From assembly GCF_001440395.1 (NCBI RefSeq), contig NZ_LLXZ01000087.1, positions 1 to 64,000 of the forward strand: a stretch of 64,000 nt of DNA, in the 5' to 3' direction. A program made the translations under genes and the position numbers. Below the pieces are notes generated by a model. It had not been told where the DNA came from. It did not search any database and saw only the letters and a program-made list of their open reading frames with translations. Source of the stretch: Bradyrhizobium jicamae. GTDB taxonomy: Bacteria > Pseudomonadota > Alphaproteobacteria > Rhizobiales > Xanthobacteraceae. Positions 18,573 to 27,518 of this stretch are shown here, one piece after another (within the stretch, counting starts at the first letter, position 1; the number at the start of each line of letters is the position of its first letter).

Positions 18573-19550
18573 ATGAAACTTCCACGCCGGAATTTCCTTA
18601 AACTCGCCGGCGCGCTGATCGCCGCGCCCGCCTTGCCGCGCCTGGCATCGGCGATGGATTACCCGACACGGCCGACGAAAATCGTGGCAGGCTTCGCCGC
18701 TGGCGGCGGTGTCGACATCACCGCGCGACTGATCGGCCAGTGGCTGGCCGACCGTCTCGGCCAACCCTTCGTGGTCGAGAACCGCACCGGCGCCGGCGGC
18801 AATATCGGCACCGAGACGGTCGTGAACGCGGCGCCCGACGGCTACACGCTGCTGCTGGCGACGGTGCCGAATGCGGTCAACGCCTCGCTCTACGACAAGC
18901 TGAGCTTCAACTTCGTCCGCGATATCGCGCCGGTCGCCGGCGTCATCCGCGTGCCGATGGTGGTGCTGGTGCACCCCTCGGTGCCGGCGCAGACGCTGGC
19001 CGAATTCATCGCCTACGCCAAAGCCAATCCGGGCAAGGTCAACATGGCCTCGGCCGGCAGCGGCAGCGCGCCGCACATGGCGGGCGAATTATTCAAGATG
19101 ATGACCGGCGTCGACATGGTCCACGTGCCCTATCGCGGCCAGGGCCCGGCGATGACGGATCTGATCGGCGGCCAGGTGCAGATCCTGTTCGCGGCCGCGC
19201 CCGGCACCGCCGATCACATCAAGACCGGCAAGCTGCGCGCGCTCGCAGTGACGACGGCGGCACGCATGACCGAACTGCCGGAGGTGCCGACGGTGGGCGA
19301 TGTCGTGGCGGGCTATGAAGCCAGCCAGTGGTACGGCTTCGCCGCGCCGAAAAACACGCCGGCCGAGATCGTCGACAAGCTCAACAAGGAAATCAACGCG
19401 GCCATCGCCGATCCCGGCATGAAGGCCCGGCTTGCCGCCATCGGCGGCGCGCCGATGCCGGGCACATCAGCCGATTTCGGCAAGTTGATAGCGGACGAAA
19501 CCGAGAAATGGGGCAAGGTGGTCCACGCTGGCGGGCTCAAGCCGGAATGA
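18573..19550 (+). CDS. TctC/Bug-family periplasmic solute-binding protein
   Basis: A 325-residue extracytoplasmic solute receptor of the Bug (TctC) family, the binding component of tripartite tricarboxylate transporters, often found alone. The start MKLPRRNFLKLAGALIAAPA is a Tat-type signal (RRNFLK). Family motifs are YPTRPTKIVAGFAAGGGVDI near residues 30-50, VVENRTGAGGNIGTETV, and VPYRGQGPAMTDLIGGQVQ near 185-205. No tctA or tctB gene is nearby, which is usual for Bug proteins; the ligand (an organic acid or similar) is unknown. Confidence 0.92.
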   Translation: MKLPRRNFLKLAGALIAAPALPRLASAMDYPTRPTKIVAGFAAGGGVDITARLIGQWLADRLGQPFVVENRTGAGGNIGTETVVNAAPDGYTLLLATVPNAVNASLYDKLSFNFVRDIAPVAGVIRVPMVVLVHPSVPAQTLAEFIAYAKANPGKVNMASAGSGSAPHMAGELFKMMTGVDMVHVPYRGQGPAMTDLIGGQVQILFAAAPGTADHIKTGKLRALAVTTAARMTELPEVPTVGDVVAGYEASQWYGFAAPKNTPAEIVDKLNKEINAAIADPGMKARLAAIGGAPMPGTSADFGKLIADETEKWGKVVHAGGLKPE

Positions 19551-19558
19551 TGCGCGGG

Positions 19559-20254
19559 CTAGATCTTGCGCCCGAAGGCGACGTATTGCGCGCCGAGTGG
19601 AAGCCAGCCGAGCCTGGCCTCGAGCGGGCGCAATCGCGCCAGCGCGCGCGGGAAGAACAAATTGTATTGAATGCGCGGTGACATCCATCCCGCCTCGCCC
19701 AATCGCTTCGCGAGGCTGCGCGCAAAAATCAACCTGGCGTTCTCGTCGAATGGGCATGTGTTCACCGCATGAACGGTGAGCGGGTTCAGCGGATTGTGCT
19801 CGAAGATGGCGATCAATCCGCCCGGCCGCGTAATCCGGTGCAATTCCTTCAGCCACATCACGTGCTCGCCATGCGGGATGTGGTGGAACACGCAAGCCGA
19901 GAACGCGACATCGAACGTACCGGTTTCGCAGGGGATGCGGCCCTCCTCGATCAGAACGCAATTGCCGTTTCCAGGATAGCGCTGCTTGCCCAGCGTGAGG
20001 CTGCGCTCCGAAACGTCTGACGAGGTCAGGGCAGCGTCCGGAAAATACGTTCGAAAGAACGGAATCGAATTGCCGATCCCGGAGCCGAAATCGCATATCC
20101 GCGACACGCCGATCTGCTCGCGCTCGACGATCTGCCGGAGCTGCCTGATCTTGTATTCGGCAAAGTATTCCGGGCCCTCGCCCGTGACCGCGACATTCTC
20201 GCGATGCTGCTCGTAATAGGCGTCGGCGAAGCGATCGAATTCGGCCTTGTCCAT
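19559..20254 (-). CDS. Class I SAM-dependent methyltransferase
   Basis: A 231-residue methyltransferase of the type-11 class. The SAM-binding motif I is RICDFGSGIGNSIPFF, and later motifs are VAFSACVFHHIPHG and ELHRITRPGGLIAIFEHN. The start at MDKAEFDRFADAYY fits the family's usual opening (FD..A..Y...); an upstream ATG would add 31 residues of unlike, arginine-rich sequence. It is divergent from a glycosyltransferase gene, with another methyltransferase beyond that, so a role in modifying a glycan or lipid is possible but not proven. Confidence 0.85.
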   Translation of the reverse strand: MDKAEFDRFADAYYEQHRENVAVTGEGPEYFAEYKIRQLRQIVEREQIGVSRICDFGSGIGNSIPFFRTYFPDAALTSSDVSERSLTLGKQRYPGNGNCVLIEEGRIPCETGTFDVAFSACVFHHIPHGEHVMWLKELHRITRPGGLIAIFEHNPLNPLTVHAVNTCPFDENARLIFARSLAKRLGEAGWMSPRIQYNLFFPRALARLRPLEARLGWLPLGAQYVAFGRKI

Positions 20255-20326
20255 GCAGGCGATCCAGGTTCCCGAAAAGGCGCCGGCGGGGCTGTGCGCA
20301 CACGCCGACGGTCGTCGTGACGCAAC

Positions 20327-20345
20327 GTTTAGACAGCGCCTAAAC
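20327..20345. promoter_or_regulatory. Palindrome in a divergent promoter region
   Basis: Perfect 6-base arms GTTTAG and CTAAAC enclose 7 bases (ACAGCGC) between the divergent methyltransferase and glycosyltransferase genes. The position suits a regulator-binding site for one or both genes; no regulator is encoded nearby. Confidence 0.3.
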
Positions 20346-20486
20346 ATTTGATTAATTGCGCCAGGCTTGGCTTCGACGAATCGTAGCCCCGCGGCTCTAA
20401 AAATTGATGAACAATTAACCGGGCTTCATCGATTATCGCAGGCAGCGCTTCGCATCGATTCATTTGCCGGACAGGCTGCCAAACCC

Positions 20487-21566
20487 ATGGAAATTCAGGA
20501 CGGAATGCCGCGTCCCGGCAAGATGTTTCTGTCCATCGTTGTACCCTGCTACAACGAAGAAGCGGGCTTGCGCGAATTCCACTATCAGATGACGGCCGCC
20601 GCCCGCGCCCTGTGCGGCCAACGGTTCGAGCTGATCCTGGTCGATGACGGCTCGACCGACGACACCTGGAAGCTGATCAACCAGCTCTGTGCGGAAGACC
20701 GCAGTGTCGTCGCCGTACGGCTCTCGCGCAATCACGGCCACCAACTGGCGCTGACGGCGGGATTGTCCACCGTGCGTGGCGATCTCGTGCTGGTCATCGA
20801 CGCCGATCTGCAGGACCCGCCCGACCTGCTGACGCCGATGTACGAGATGATGGCGCGGGAAAGTGCCGATGTGGTCTACGGCCTGCGGCGCAGCCGCGCC
20901 GGCGAAACCCGCTTCAAGAAGAAGTCGGCCGAAGCCTTCTACCGCCTACTCGCCAGGATCACGCGCGTCGAGATTCCGGTCGATACCGGCGATTTCCGGC
21001 TGATGAGCCGCCGCATCTCCGACCAGCTCGTGCGGATGCCCGAGCATGACCGCTTCATCCGCGGCATGGTGGCCTGGCTCGGCTACAAGCAGGTCGCCTA
21101 CGAATATGACCGCAATCCGCGCTATGCCGGCACCACCAAATATCCGCTGGCGAAAATGATCGGCTTTGCCGCCGACGCGCTGATCAGCTTTTCGATGGTG
21201 CCGTTGCGGATCGCGACCTATGTCGGCGCGCTGCTGACCACGGGCCTCACCTTTGTCGGCATCGGCGCCGTCATCAGCTGGATCCTCTCGGGCACCGTGC
21301 CTGGCTGGACCAGTCTGACGCTGCTGGTCGTGATGATTTCGTCGGTCCAGCTTCTCGTGCTGGGGCTGATCGGGGAATATATCGGCCGCCTCTATATCCA
21401 GTCCAAGAACCGCCCGCTGTTCGTGATCTCGCACATCCACCGGCGCGGACGGCTGCCGCACCATGCGGCCGACGGGGAGGATCGCGTCGAACAGGCGCCG
21501 TTCAAGACCCTGCTGGCCCAATCGGGACCGAACGCGCGCAGCCACGCCTATGAGGAGGCCTCCTGA
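20487..21566 (+). CDS. Family 2 glycosyltransferase with C-terminal membrane helices
   Basis: A 359-residue GT2 enzyme of the DPM1/ArnC/GtrB kind, which moves a sugar from a nucleotide donor to a polyprenyl phosphate. Motifs: SIVVPCYNEEAGL at the N-terminus, LVDDGSTDDTW, VIDADLQDPPDLL (donor and metal binding) and the RMPEHDRFIRGMVAWLGY acceptor region. Two hydrophobic helices near residues 240-300 anchor it in the membrane. The chosen ATG gives MEIQDGMPRPGKMFLS; an upstream TTG would add 40 unlike residues. Its stop overlaps the next ATG by one base. Confidence 0.88.
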   Translation: MEIQDGMPRPGKMFLSIVVPCYNEEAGLREFHYQMTAAARALCGQRFELILVDDGSTDDTWKLINQLCAEDRSVVAVRLSRNHGHQLALTAGLSTVRGDLVLVIDADLQDPPDLLTPMYEMMARESADVVYGLRRSRAGETRFKKKSAEAFYRLLARITRVEIPVDTGDFRLMSRRISDQLVRMPEHDRFIRGMVAWLGYKQVAYEYDRNPRYAGTTKYPLAKMIGFAADALISFSMVPLRIATYVGALLTTGLTFVGIGAVISWILSGTVPGWTSLTLLVVMISSVQLLVLGLIGEYIGRLYIQSKNRPLFVISHIHRRGRLPHHAADGEDRVEQAPFKTLLAQSGPNARSHAYEEAS

Positions 21567-22165
21567 TGAAGGCGATCCTGAACCATCCTGCGCTGTACCA
21601 GGCCTACCAGAACGCCGGCGGCTTCTTCGGCGCCCGGATCAAGGCGATCGCCGATTATCTGACGCTGCGGCCCGGCATGCGGGTGATCGACATCGGATGC
21701 GGGCCCGGCCATATACGCCGCCACCTGCCCGACGACATCGACTATACCGGCTTCGATATCGACGAGGCCTATATCGCCTATGCGCGGCGATCGTTCGGCC
21801 ATCTCGGCACGTTTCATTGCCGCCATTTCGACGCTGCGGCTGCCCGTGAGTTCGCCGGCGCCGACGTCGTCATGATGAACGGCGTTCTGCATCACATCGG
21901 CGACGACGGCCTGCAGACCACGCTTGCCGACATCAGAGACGTTCTCAGGCAAGACGGCGTGCTGTTCACGCTCGACGGCTGTTATCGCGAGGGACAGTCG
22001 CGTGTCGCCAAATGGCTGCTCGACAATGACCGCGGCGAATTCGTCCGCGACCGCGACGGCTACGACAAGGTGCTCCGCCGCGCGTTTGGAAAAGTGAACC
22101 TTGCGATCCGCGATGATTATTCGCGCGTGCCCTACACGTTCATCATCGGCGTCTCGCAGAAATAG
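21566..22165 (+). CDS. Class I SAM-dependent methyltransferase
   Basis: A 199-residue methyltransferase with motif I VIDIGCGPGHIRRHL near residues 37-51, the acidic FDIDEAYIAYA after strand 2, and DVVMMNGVLHHIGDDG as motif IV. The start codon overlaps the stop of the upstream glycosyltransferase (TGATG), so the two are translated together and probably act in one pathway. The substrate is unknown; a polyprenyl-linked sugar or lipid would suit the partner gene. Confidence 0.87.
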   Translation: MKAILNHPALYQAYQNAGGFFGARIKAIADYLTLRPGMRVIDIGCGPGHIRRHLPDDIDYTGFDIDEAYIAYARRSFGHLGTFHCRHFDAAAAREFAGADVVMMNGVLHHIGDDGLQTTLADIRDVLRQDGVLFTLDGCYREGQSRVAKWLLDNDRGEFVRDRDGYDKVLRRAFGKVNLAIRDDYSRVPYTFIIGVSQK

Positions 22166-22173
22166 CCGCGCCG

Positions 22174-23685
22174 TCAGTCGTTCCGGCGCAGCACGTCGAT
22201 GCCTGCGACCGAACCGATGAGCGTATAAGGCTTAAGCAACTGCGATACCTCGGCATCGGCACGAGCCCAGGCGCCCCAGCCATTGCGCAGATTGTCGACC
22301 AGGACGACGTCAGGCGGCAGCTTCCTGAAATCCTCGATCAGCCATTTGCGCTCGAGCGCCAGATATTCATTCAGCTTTGCATCGGCCGCCGAATCGACAA
22401 GCGTCCTTTCGCGCGTCAGTCGCACGAATTCGCGGATCCAGAAGTTTTCCTGGCGGGAAACCCAGACGCCGTTGACGTCGCGTACCAGCGGGTGCCCGAT
22501 CGCCGCCTCGCCGCTCAGCACCAGTATTCTTGGATTGGGTTTGAGGCCGGCGACCGCTTCCCTGACCGGGCCGACATTGACGTTGCCGTTGAACCACAGC
22601 ACGCCCAGGCCGAAGGTCATGACCAGCGCGATTGCCGACGCGACCTCCAGGCGGCGCGATCGCCAGTCGACCACGCGCGTCAGCGCATAGCCCATCGCAA
22701 GCAACGCCACCGCGACCATCGGATAGGAATGATAGGCCCAGCCGCGCCGCTGCAGGAAGAACGAGACGGCAAACCCAGCGGCGGCGAGCATCGTCACCAT
22801 CAGCAACGCGTCGATCTCGCTCTTCTGCCGCACCAGCAGCACCGAGACGATCGCGATCGCGAACACCAGCGTTGCATCGTTGAGGAAGATCACCGAGGCC
22901 GGCATCGACCATGGCAGATAGGTGTCGCGCACCAAGGGATAGGTGACCGTGAAGTATTCGGGATAGAAGACGTAGGTGCTGACGCTGACTGCGATCACCA
23001 GCGCGGCTGCGATGATATTTTCGGGCGCAAACAGCGTGAGCCACGAGCGCGAGCGAAACGCGCTGAACAAAATGCATAACGCGGCCGGCACCGTGAAGAA
23101 CGGCTTGAACGCCAGCGTAATGCCGGCGCCGATGCCGGCAATCAGGATCGCCCAGAACGGCACCCGCTCGCGATTGCTGCGCAGCGCATAGACCGCAAGC
23201 GCCGGAAGGAAGGTGAGCATGGCCATATGTTCGCGCTGGGCGAAGACGTGCATCGGCAGGATCGTCACCACCGCCGCGGCCCATACGACGAATGAGCGCC
23301 ACCTCAATTGCGCCAGTGCCGGTGACAGACGCAGGATGCGCGACACCGCGAACAGCGAGGCCGCGGCCAACAGCAGAAGCTGGCCGTCGATCACGTGCCG
23401 CGGGTCTACGGCCAGGACGCGCGCCAGCGCGACGCCCGGCAGATAGGCAAAGGCCGCCATCGGCGGGTTGATCTCGATGATGTCGCGATAGAGATGCTGC
23501 CCATCCAGCATGCGTTCGCAAACGACCAGCAGCCAGCTCACATCGGTATTGAGGGGAACGACCTGCCGCAGCAGGATGGCGACGACGAAGACAATGCCGG
23601 TCAGCAGCAGCGTCGACCCCAACCCTTCCCGTTCCGCCATGTCAGACGGCGAACAGCGGGTAGCCGCGGAGAATTCCGAGATCAT
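22174..23685 (-). CDS. Multi-pass membrane protein, possibly GT-C glycosyltransferase
   Basis: A 503-residue protein with about ten or more hydrophobic segments (for example LLLTGIVFVVAILLR, VWAAAVVTILPMHVFA, AAALVIAVSVSTYVF) and a soluble C-terminal part of about 120 residues. The first outside loop has NTDVSWLLVVCERMLDGQHLY and EINPPMAAFAYLPG, which resembles the acidic first loop of GT-C (GT39/83-like) enzymes that use polyprenyl-phosphate sugars. I could not identify a precise family. The start (MISEFSAATRC) is uncertain; a second candidate ATG lies 15 codons in. Confidence 0.7.
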   Translation of the reverse strand: MISEFSAATRCSPSDMAEREGLGSTLLLTGIVFVVAILLRQVVPLNTDVSWLLVVCERMLDGQHLYRDIIEINPPMAAFAYLPGVALARVLAVDPRHVIDGQLLLLAAASLFAVSRILRLSPALAQLRWRSFVVWAAAVVTILPMHVFAQREHMAMLTFLPALAVYALRSNRERVPFWAILIAGIGAGITLAFKPFFTVPAALCILFSAFRSRSWLTLFAPENIIAAALVIAVSVSTYVFYPEYFTVTYPLVRDTYLPWSMPASVIFLNDATLVFAIAIVSVLLVRQKSEIDALLMVTMLAAAGFAVSFFLQRRGWAYHSYPMVAVALLAMGYALTRVVDWRSRRLEVASAIALVMTFGLGVLWFNGNVNVGPVREAVAGLKPNPRILVLSGEAAIGHPLVRDVNGVWVSRQENFWIREFVRLTRERTLVDSAADAKLNEYLALERKWLIEDFRKLPPDVVLVDNLRNGWGAWARADAEVSQLLKPYTLIGSVAGIDVLRRND

Positions 23686-23858
23686 GAGCCAGTCCTGAAA
23701 ACAAGTATCCGACGCTAGCGAAGGAGCGTTAACGCGCGATTTGCAAACGGTCGCAGATGCATCCGGGGCGAAACATTCACGAATCCTTAAAGCCGGCGTC
23801 CTAGAGGTATCTGTCGTGCCCACCTCCAGATCGCCCGGGCGACGCACATGGAGCAAGC

Positions 23859-25478
23859 GTGACACACGCCGCTGACGTTGCCGATGCGGAGGCAGCAAGG
23901 CCCGCGGATCGGGCTAGGCAGACGCCCATTCTTCAGACCAAGGCCCTGGTGCCGATGGCGATTGCGCTCGGCTCGTTGCTGGCCGGCGCGATCTACACCT
24001 GGTTCGCCGGCGAGGACGTCAACTGGGACTGGCTGAACTACCACGAGTACAATGTCTGGGCCGTCATCACCGGCCGCTACGGCATCGATGCCCTGCCGGC
24101 CGGCTTCCAGACCTATTTCAATCCAACCGTCTATTTCCCGGTCTACTATCTGCGCCACCTGCTGCCGGTGCCCTATGGCCTGATGATCATGGGCGCGGTG
24201 CACGGGCTCAATCTGCTGCTGATCTATTTTCTGATGCGCGTCCTGCTGCGGGAAGCGGCGACGGCAAGCGCAATCGCGGCAGCGATCCTGATTGCCGCGG
24301 TCGGGCCGATGACGCTGTCGGAGGTCGGCACGAGCTTCTCCGACATTCTCACCGCGCTTCCGGTTGTTGCCGGCTGCATCCTGATCGTATCGGCGGATGG
24401 ATCGCGTCCCGGACGTTACGTGCTCGCAGGTCTCCTGATCGGCGCGGCGGTCGGACTGAAGCTGACCAACGTCGCCTTTGCGCTCGGCGCGGCCGCCGCC
24501 GTACTGGTGGCGACCCGGCCGCTACTGGCGACTTTCTGCCTCGGCGTTGGCGGCGCGATCGGCGCGCTGGCGACGGGCGGTGCATGGGGGCTGATGCTCT
24601 GGCGCGAGATGGGCAATCCGATCTTCCCGCTCTTCAACGCCGTGTTCCAGTCTCCCGAACTGGTCCCGATGAACATCATGGACTGGCAGTTCATGCCCCG
24701 GGGCTTGCTCGATGCCCTGGCGTATCCGTTCTACTGGCTGGTCGGCGACAACAGGAGCTCTGAATATCCGTTCCGCGATGCACGATTTGCGGCCGTAACG
24801 ATCCTGCTCGTGCTCGTCATCGGCCGAAGCCTCATCACCAACACGGCGATCCTCACGCGCCGCGACGTTCAGCTCCTGACGTTTTTCGTCGTCTCCTACG
24901 CGACGTGGCTCGCTTTGTTTGCGATTCATCGCTACGCCATTGTGTTGGAGCTGTTGTGCGCGCCCTTGATCGTCCTGCTGATCCACCGCAGCATCGCGGC
25001 GATGTCCGGATCTGCCTCGTCAGGCGCAGCTTCGATGCCGACGAATTCGATGATGCTCGTCGTAGCTGTCGCAATCGCGCTGTGGACGCAACCGGCGGAT
25101 TGGTTCCGCCGTCCCTGGTCCAATCCGTACAATCCAACCATCTCGAAATCCCTCGAGCAGCCCGCCTTCTACTTTCTGGTCGACAAGCCGCTGGCCTATG
25201 TCGCTCCGCTGCTGCCACCGCAGTCGCGGTTCTTTCAGATCGCCGACATCGCCCTGCCCATCATGCCTGACGGCCAGTTCGACCGCCGCATCCGCACCGC
25301 GTTGAAAGATCCGCTGCCGGGCGGCGCATGGGCATTGCATACGCGCGGCAAGCCGATCCGCGAGCCGCTGCTCGAGCGCTATGGTTTGCGCGTCGATGCT
25401 TCCCGCCCGTGCGTCGAAATCGAAGGCGCGTGGCTCGGAACTGCGATTAACGCCTGTCCGCTGACGGCGCGCGAGTAG
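23859..25478 (+). CDS. Multi-pass membrane protein, function unknown (GT-C-like)
   Basis: A 539-residue membrane protein with about ten hydrophobic helices (e.g. ALVPMAIALGSLLAGAIYTW, YFLMRVLL, AAAVLVATRPLLATFCLGVG). After the first helix comes an acidic, aromatic loop, GEDVNWDWLNYHEYNVWAV, a layout seen in GT-C glycosyltransferases; the C-terminal 130 residues are largely soluble. It starts with GTG after a GGAGCAAGC site, and an in-frame ATG is not available nearer. It is divergent from the other large membrane protein. The glycosyltransferase idea is inference from topology and neighbours. Confidence 0.68.
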   Translation: MTHAADVADAEAARPADRARQTPILQTKALVPMAIALGSLLAGAIYTWFAGEDVNWDWLNYHEYNVWAVITGRYGIDALPAGFQTYFNPTVYFPVYYLRHLLPVPYGLMIMGAVHGLNLLLIYFLMRVLLREAATASAIAAAILIAAVGPMTLSEVGTSFSDILTALPVVAGCILIVSADGSRPGRYVLAGLLIGAAVGLKLTNVAFALGAAAAVLVATRPLLATFCLGVGGAIGALATGGAWGLMLWREMGNPIFPLFNAVFQSPELVPMNIMDWQFMPRGLLDALAYPFYWLVGDNRSSEYPFRDARFAAVTILLVLVIGRSLITNTAILTRRDVQLLTFFVVSYATWLALFAIHRYAIVLELLCAPLIVLLIHRSIAAMSGSASSGAASMPTNSMMLVVAVAIALWTQPADWFRRPWSNPYNPTISKSLEQPAFYFLVDKPLAYVAPLLPPQSRFFQIADIALPIMPDGQFDRRIRTALKDPLPGGAWALHTRGKPIREPLLERYGLRVDASRPCVEIEGAWLGTAINACPLTARE

Positions 25479-25893
25479 CTCAGCACCGGCCCTGGACGCG
25501 GCCCTCTCGCCAACTTGGCGCCGCTTAACGAGCCCTGTCCCAGCGCGCGATGTTCCTGCATCAGGGGACGAAAAAAGTTAACCACATATTAACCAATGTG
25601 GCAGTCTCGCCCTATTTCCGGCGCAACCGACTCCGCCACGCGCGAATCCGATTCCGGTTTGTTCTCAAATTAATAACCGTGGCCCCGAACACCCTGTGGA
25701 CGACGCCGCTTTGGCCTGTGGATGGACTCAGGGGTCAGTTGCGCAGATTCCGCAAATCACATCACTTGAGCTTCGGCAGGCCCCAAGACGATCAGCGATC
25801 ACGGGGATTGCAGCCGGCAGCGCCGCATCAGTTCAGCGCGCACCGTGCTCCACGTGCGTATCAGAAGAATTCAAGAAACAGGGTCGAGACGGC
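25479..25893. other. 415-base gap with a CtrA-type box
   Basis: No convincing gene is present; short frames here lack family or codon support. The region holds a perfect CtrA-type box at 25578-25593, overlapping a 6-base palindrome (CCACAT / ATGTGG). The rest is the long upstream region of the YbjN gene. Confidence 0.6.
25578..25593 (+). promoter_or_regulatory. CtrA-type binding box
   Basis: The sequence reads TTAA, seven bases (CCACATA), then TTAAC, a full match to the alphaproteobacterial CtrA consensus TTAA-N7-TTAAC. It is about 300 bases upstream of the YbjN-domain gene and 100 bases after the membrane protein gene. A single exact match in a GC-rich genome is unlikely by chance but not impossible; CtrA control is inferred. 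Confidence 0.5.
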
Positions 25894-26394
25894 ATGTCCC
25901 TCCTCGAAAGCATTTTTGATTCCAGGAATAACCCGCTCGCGGCAGTCGAGGACATTGCCGCCGAGAACAACTGGGCGTTCGAGCGTTCCGGCGAAGACGA
26001 AGTCACGATCGTCTCCAAGGGCAGCTGGACCGACTACCATCTCTCCTTCACCTGGATGCCCGAGATCGAGGCGCTGCACCTGGCCTGCTCCTTCGACATG
26101 AAGATTCCGCCGGCCCGTCGCGCCGAGGTGCAGCGGCTGATCGCCGCCGTCAACGAGCAGCTATGGGTCGGCCATTTCGACATCTGGACCCATACCGGCA
26201 TGATCATGTACCGGCAGGCGCTGGTCCTGCCGGGCGGGCTGACGGCTTCGACCTCGCAATGCGAGGTCATGCTGGCCGGTGCCATCCACGCCTGCGAACG
26301 TTACTATCCGGCGTTCCAGTTCGTGGTCTGGGCCGGCAAGAGCGCGGCCGAAGCCATGAGCGCGGCGATGTTCGATACCGAGGGCGAGGCTTAA
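25894..26394 (+). CDS. YbjN domain-containing protein
   Basis: A 166-residue protein of the YbjN family (COG5465), a class IB secretion-chaperone-like fold of unclear function. The core has NWAFERSGEDEVTIV, WTDYHLSFTWMPEIEALHLA, CSFDMKIPPARRAEVQRLI and GHFDIWTHTGMIMYRQAL, ending in acidic FDTEGEA. I use the ATG of MSLLESIFDSRNNPL; the frame is open 66 codons further up but without similarity. Alphaproteobacterial members are usually found near proC, as here (proC is the next gene). Confidence 0.87.
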   Translation: MSLLESIFDSRNNPLAAVEDIAAENNWAFERSGEDEVTIVSKGSWTDYHLSFTWMPEIEALHLACSFDMKIPPARRAEVQRLIAAVNEQLWVGHFDIWTHTGMIMYRQALVLPGGLTASTSQCEVMLAGAIHACERYYPAFQFVVWAGKSAAEAMSAAMFDTEGEA

Positions 26395-26418
26395 GGCCCC
26401 TGCTTCGACACACTCACT

Positions 26419-26563
26419 GTCGTTCCTGCGAAAGCAGGAACCCATACTCCGTGACCGCTGGGCTCAAGCAAACTGCTTGTGGCCCCTTCTGAGCTTTACT
26501 AGAACCGACTGTGGTTATGGGTCCCTGCGCCCGTGCGCAATTGCGCATCAGGCAGGGACGACG
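26419..26563. repeat. Intergenic palindrome, family D
   Basis: The outer ends pair as GTCGTTCCTGC with GCAGGGACGAC (one G-T type mismatch), and inner parts pair as CCCATA with TATGGG. The centre contains further small hairpins. It fills the gap between the YbjN gene and proC, ending 12 bases before the proC start, so it forms part of the proC leader. Confidence 0.75.
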
Positions 26564-26575
26564 GCAGAGCTTGTG

Positions 26576-27406
26576 GTGACGACATTGAACAGCACCAACG
26601 CACTTCAAAACCTCCACGGCACCATTGCGCTGGCCGGCGCCGGCAAGATGGGCGGTGCGATGCTGACAGGATGGCTGGCGGGCGGCCTCGACGCCAACCG
26701 TGTGCTGGTCGTCGAGCCCCACCCGTCCGACGAGATCAAGGCGCTCGCCGCCAAAGGCGTCCGCCTCAATCCAAAGGATGCCGGCACGGCCGATACGCTG
26801 GTGGTGGCAGTGAAGCCGCAGACGTTTCCCGAAGCGGGGCCGGCACTGAAGCCCCTCGTCGGGTCGAGCACGCTCGTCGTCTCGATCATGGCCGGCACGA
26901 CGATTGCGGCGCTTGAAAAAGTCTGCGGCGGCATGGTGGTTCGCGCGATGCCGAACACGCCGGCGGCGATCGGCCGCGGCATTACGGTTGCGGTGCCCGC
27001 GAAGAATGTCAGCGCCGCGCAGCGCGCCACCGCCGATGCGCTGCTGCGTGCCACCGGATCGGTCGAATGGGTCGACGACGAAGGCCTGATGGATGCGGTG
27101 ACCGCCGTCTCCGGCTCCGGCCCGGCGTATGTGTTCCTGCTCGCCGAAGAACTCGCGCGCGCCGGCGTCGAGGCCGGCCTGCCGGCGGAGCTTGCGACCA
27201 GGCTCGCGCGCGAAACCGTCGCGGGCTCCGGCGAATTGCTGCATCGCTCGGAACTTGCTTCCGCCACGCTGCGCCAGAACGTCACCTCGCCCGGCGGCAC
27301 CACGGCAGCCGCACTGGAAGTGCTGATGGCCAAGGACGGAATGCAGCCGCTGATGATCCGCGCGATCGCCGCAGCGACGAAGCGCTCGAAGGAATTGGCG
27401 AAGTAG
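26576..27406 (+). CDS. proC: Pyrroline-5-carboxylate reductase
   Basis: ProC reduces pyrroline-5-carboxylate to proline with NAD(P)H, the last step of proline synthesis. The N-terminal Rossmann fold has IALAGAGKMGGAMLTGWLAGG; the middle has VVRAMPNTPAAIGRGITV, and the C-terminal dimer domain has VSGSGPAYVFLLAEEL and NVTSPGGTTAAALEVL. I chose a GTG start (VTTLNSTNAL) because the conserved fold begins about 12 residues in; the preceding codon is also GTG and is an equal choice. A longer frame would run into the palindromic repeat. Confidence 0.95.
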   Translation: MTTLNSTNALQNLHGTIALAGAGKMGGAMLTGWLAGGLDANRVLVVEPHPSDEIKALAAKGVRLNPKDAGTADTLVVAVKPQTFPEAGPALKPLVGSSTLVVSIMAGTTIAALEKVCGGMVVRAMPNTPAAIGRGITVAVPAKNVSAAQRATADALLRATGSVEWVDDEGLMDAVTAVSGSGPAYVFLLAEELARAGVEAGLPAELATRLARETVAGSGELLHRSELASATLRQNVTSPGGTTAAALEVLMAKDGMQPLMIRAIAAATKRSKELAK

Positions 27407-27414
27407 GTGGTCTC

Positions 27415-27503
27415 GTAGGGTGGGCAAAGGCGCCCTTGCGCCGTGCCCACCATCTATCGGCGCTGCTATTGATGGTGGGCACGCTTCGCTTTGCCCACCC
27501 TAC
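27415..27503. repeat. Intergenic palindrome, family B copy 2
   Basis: Ends GTAGGGTGGGCAAAG and CTTTGCCCACCCTAC are inverted copies, with inner arms GCCCACCAT / ATGGTGGGC, matching the copy at 7795-7880 closely while the centres differ. It lies 8 bases after the proC stop and before the convergent thioesterase gene, where it could end transcription from both sides. Confidence 0.9.
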
Positions 27504-27518
27504 GCATTGAGTTCGCGG

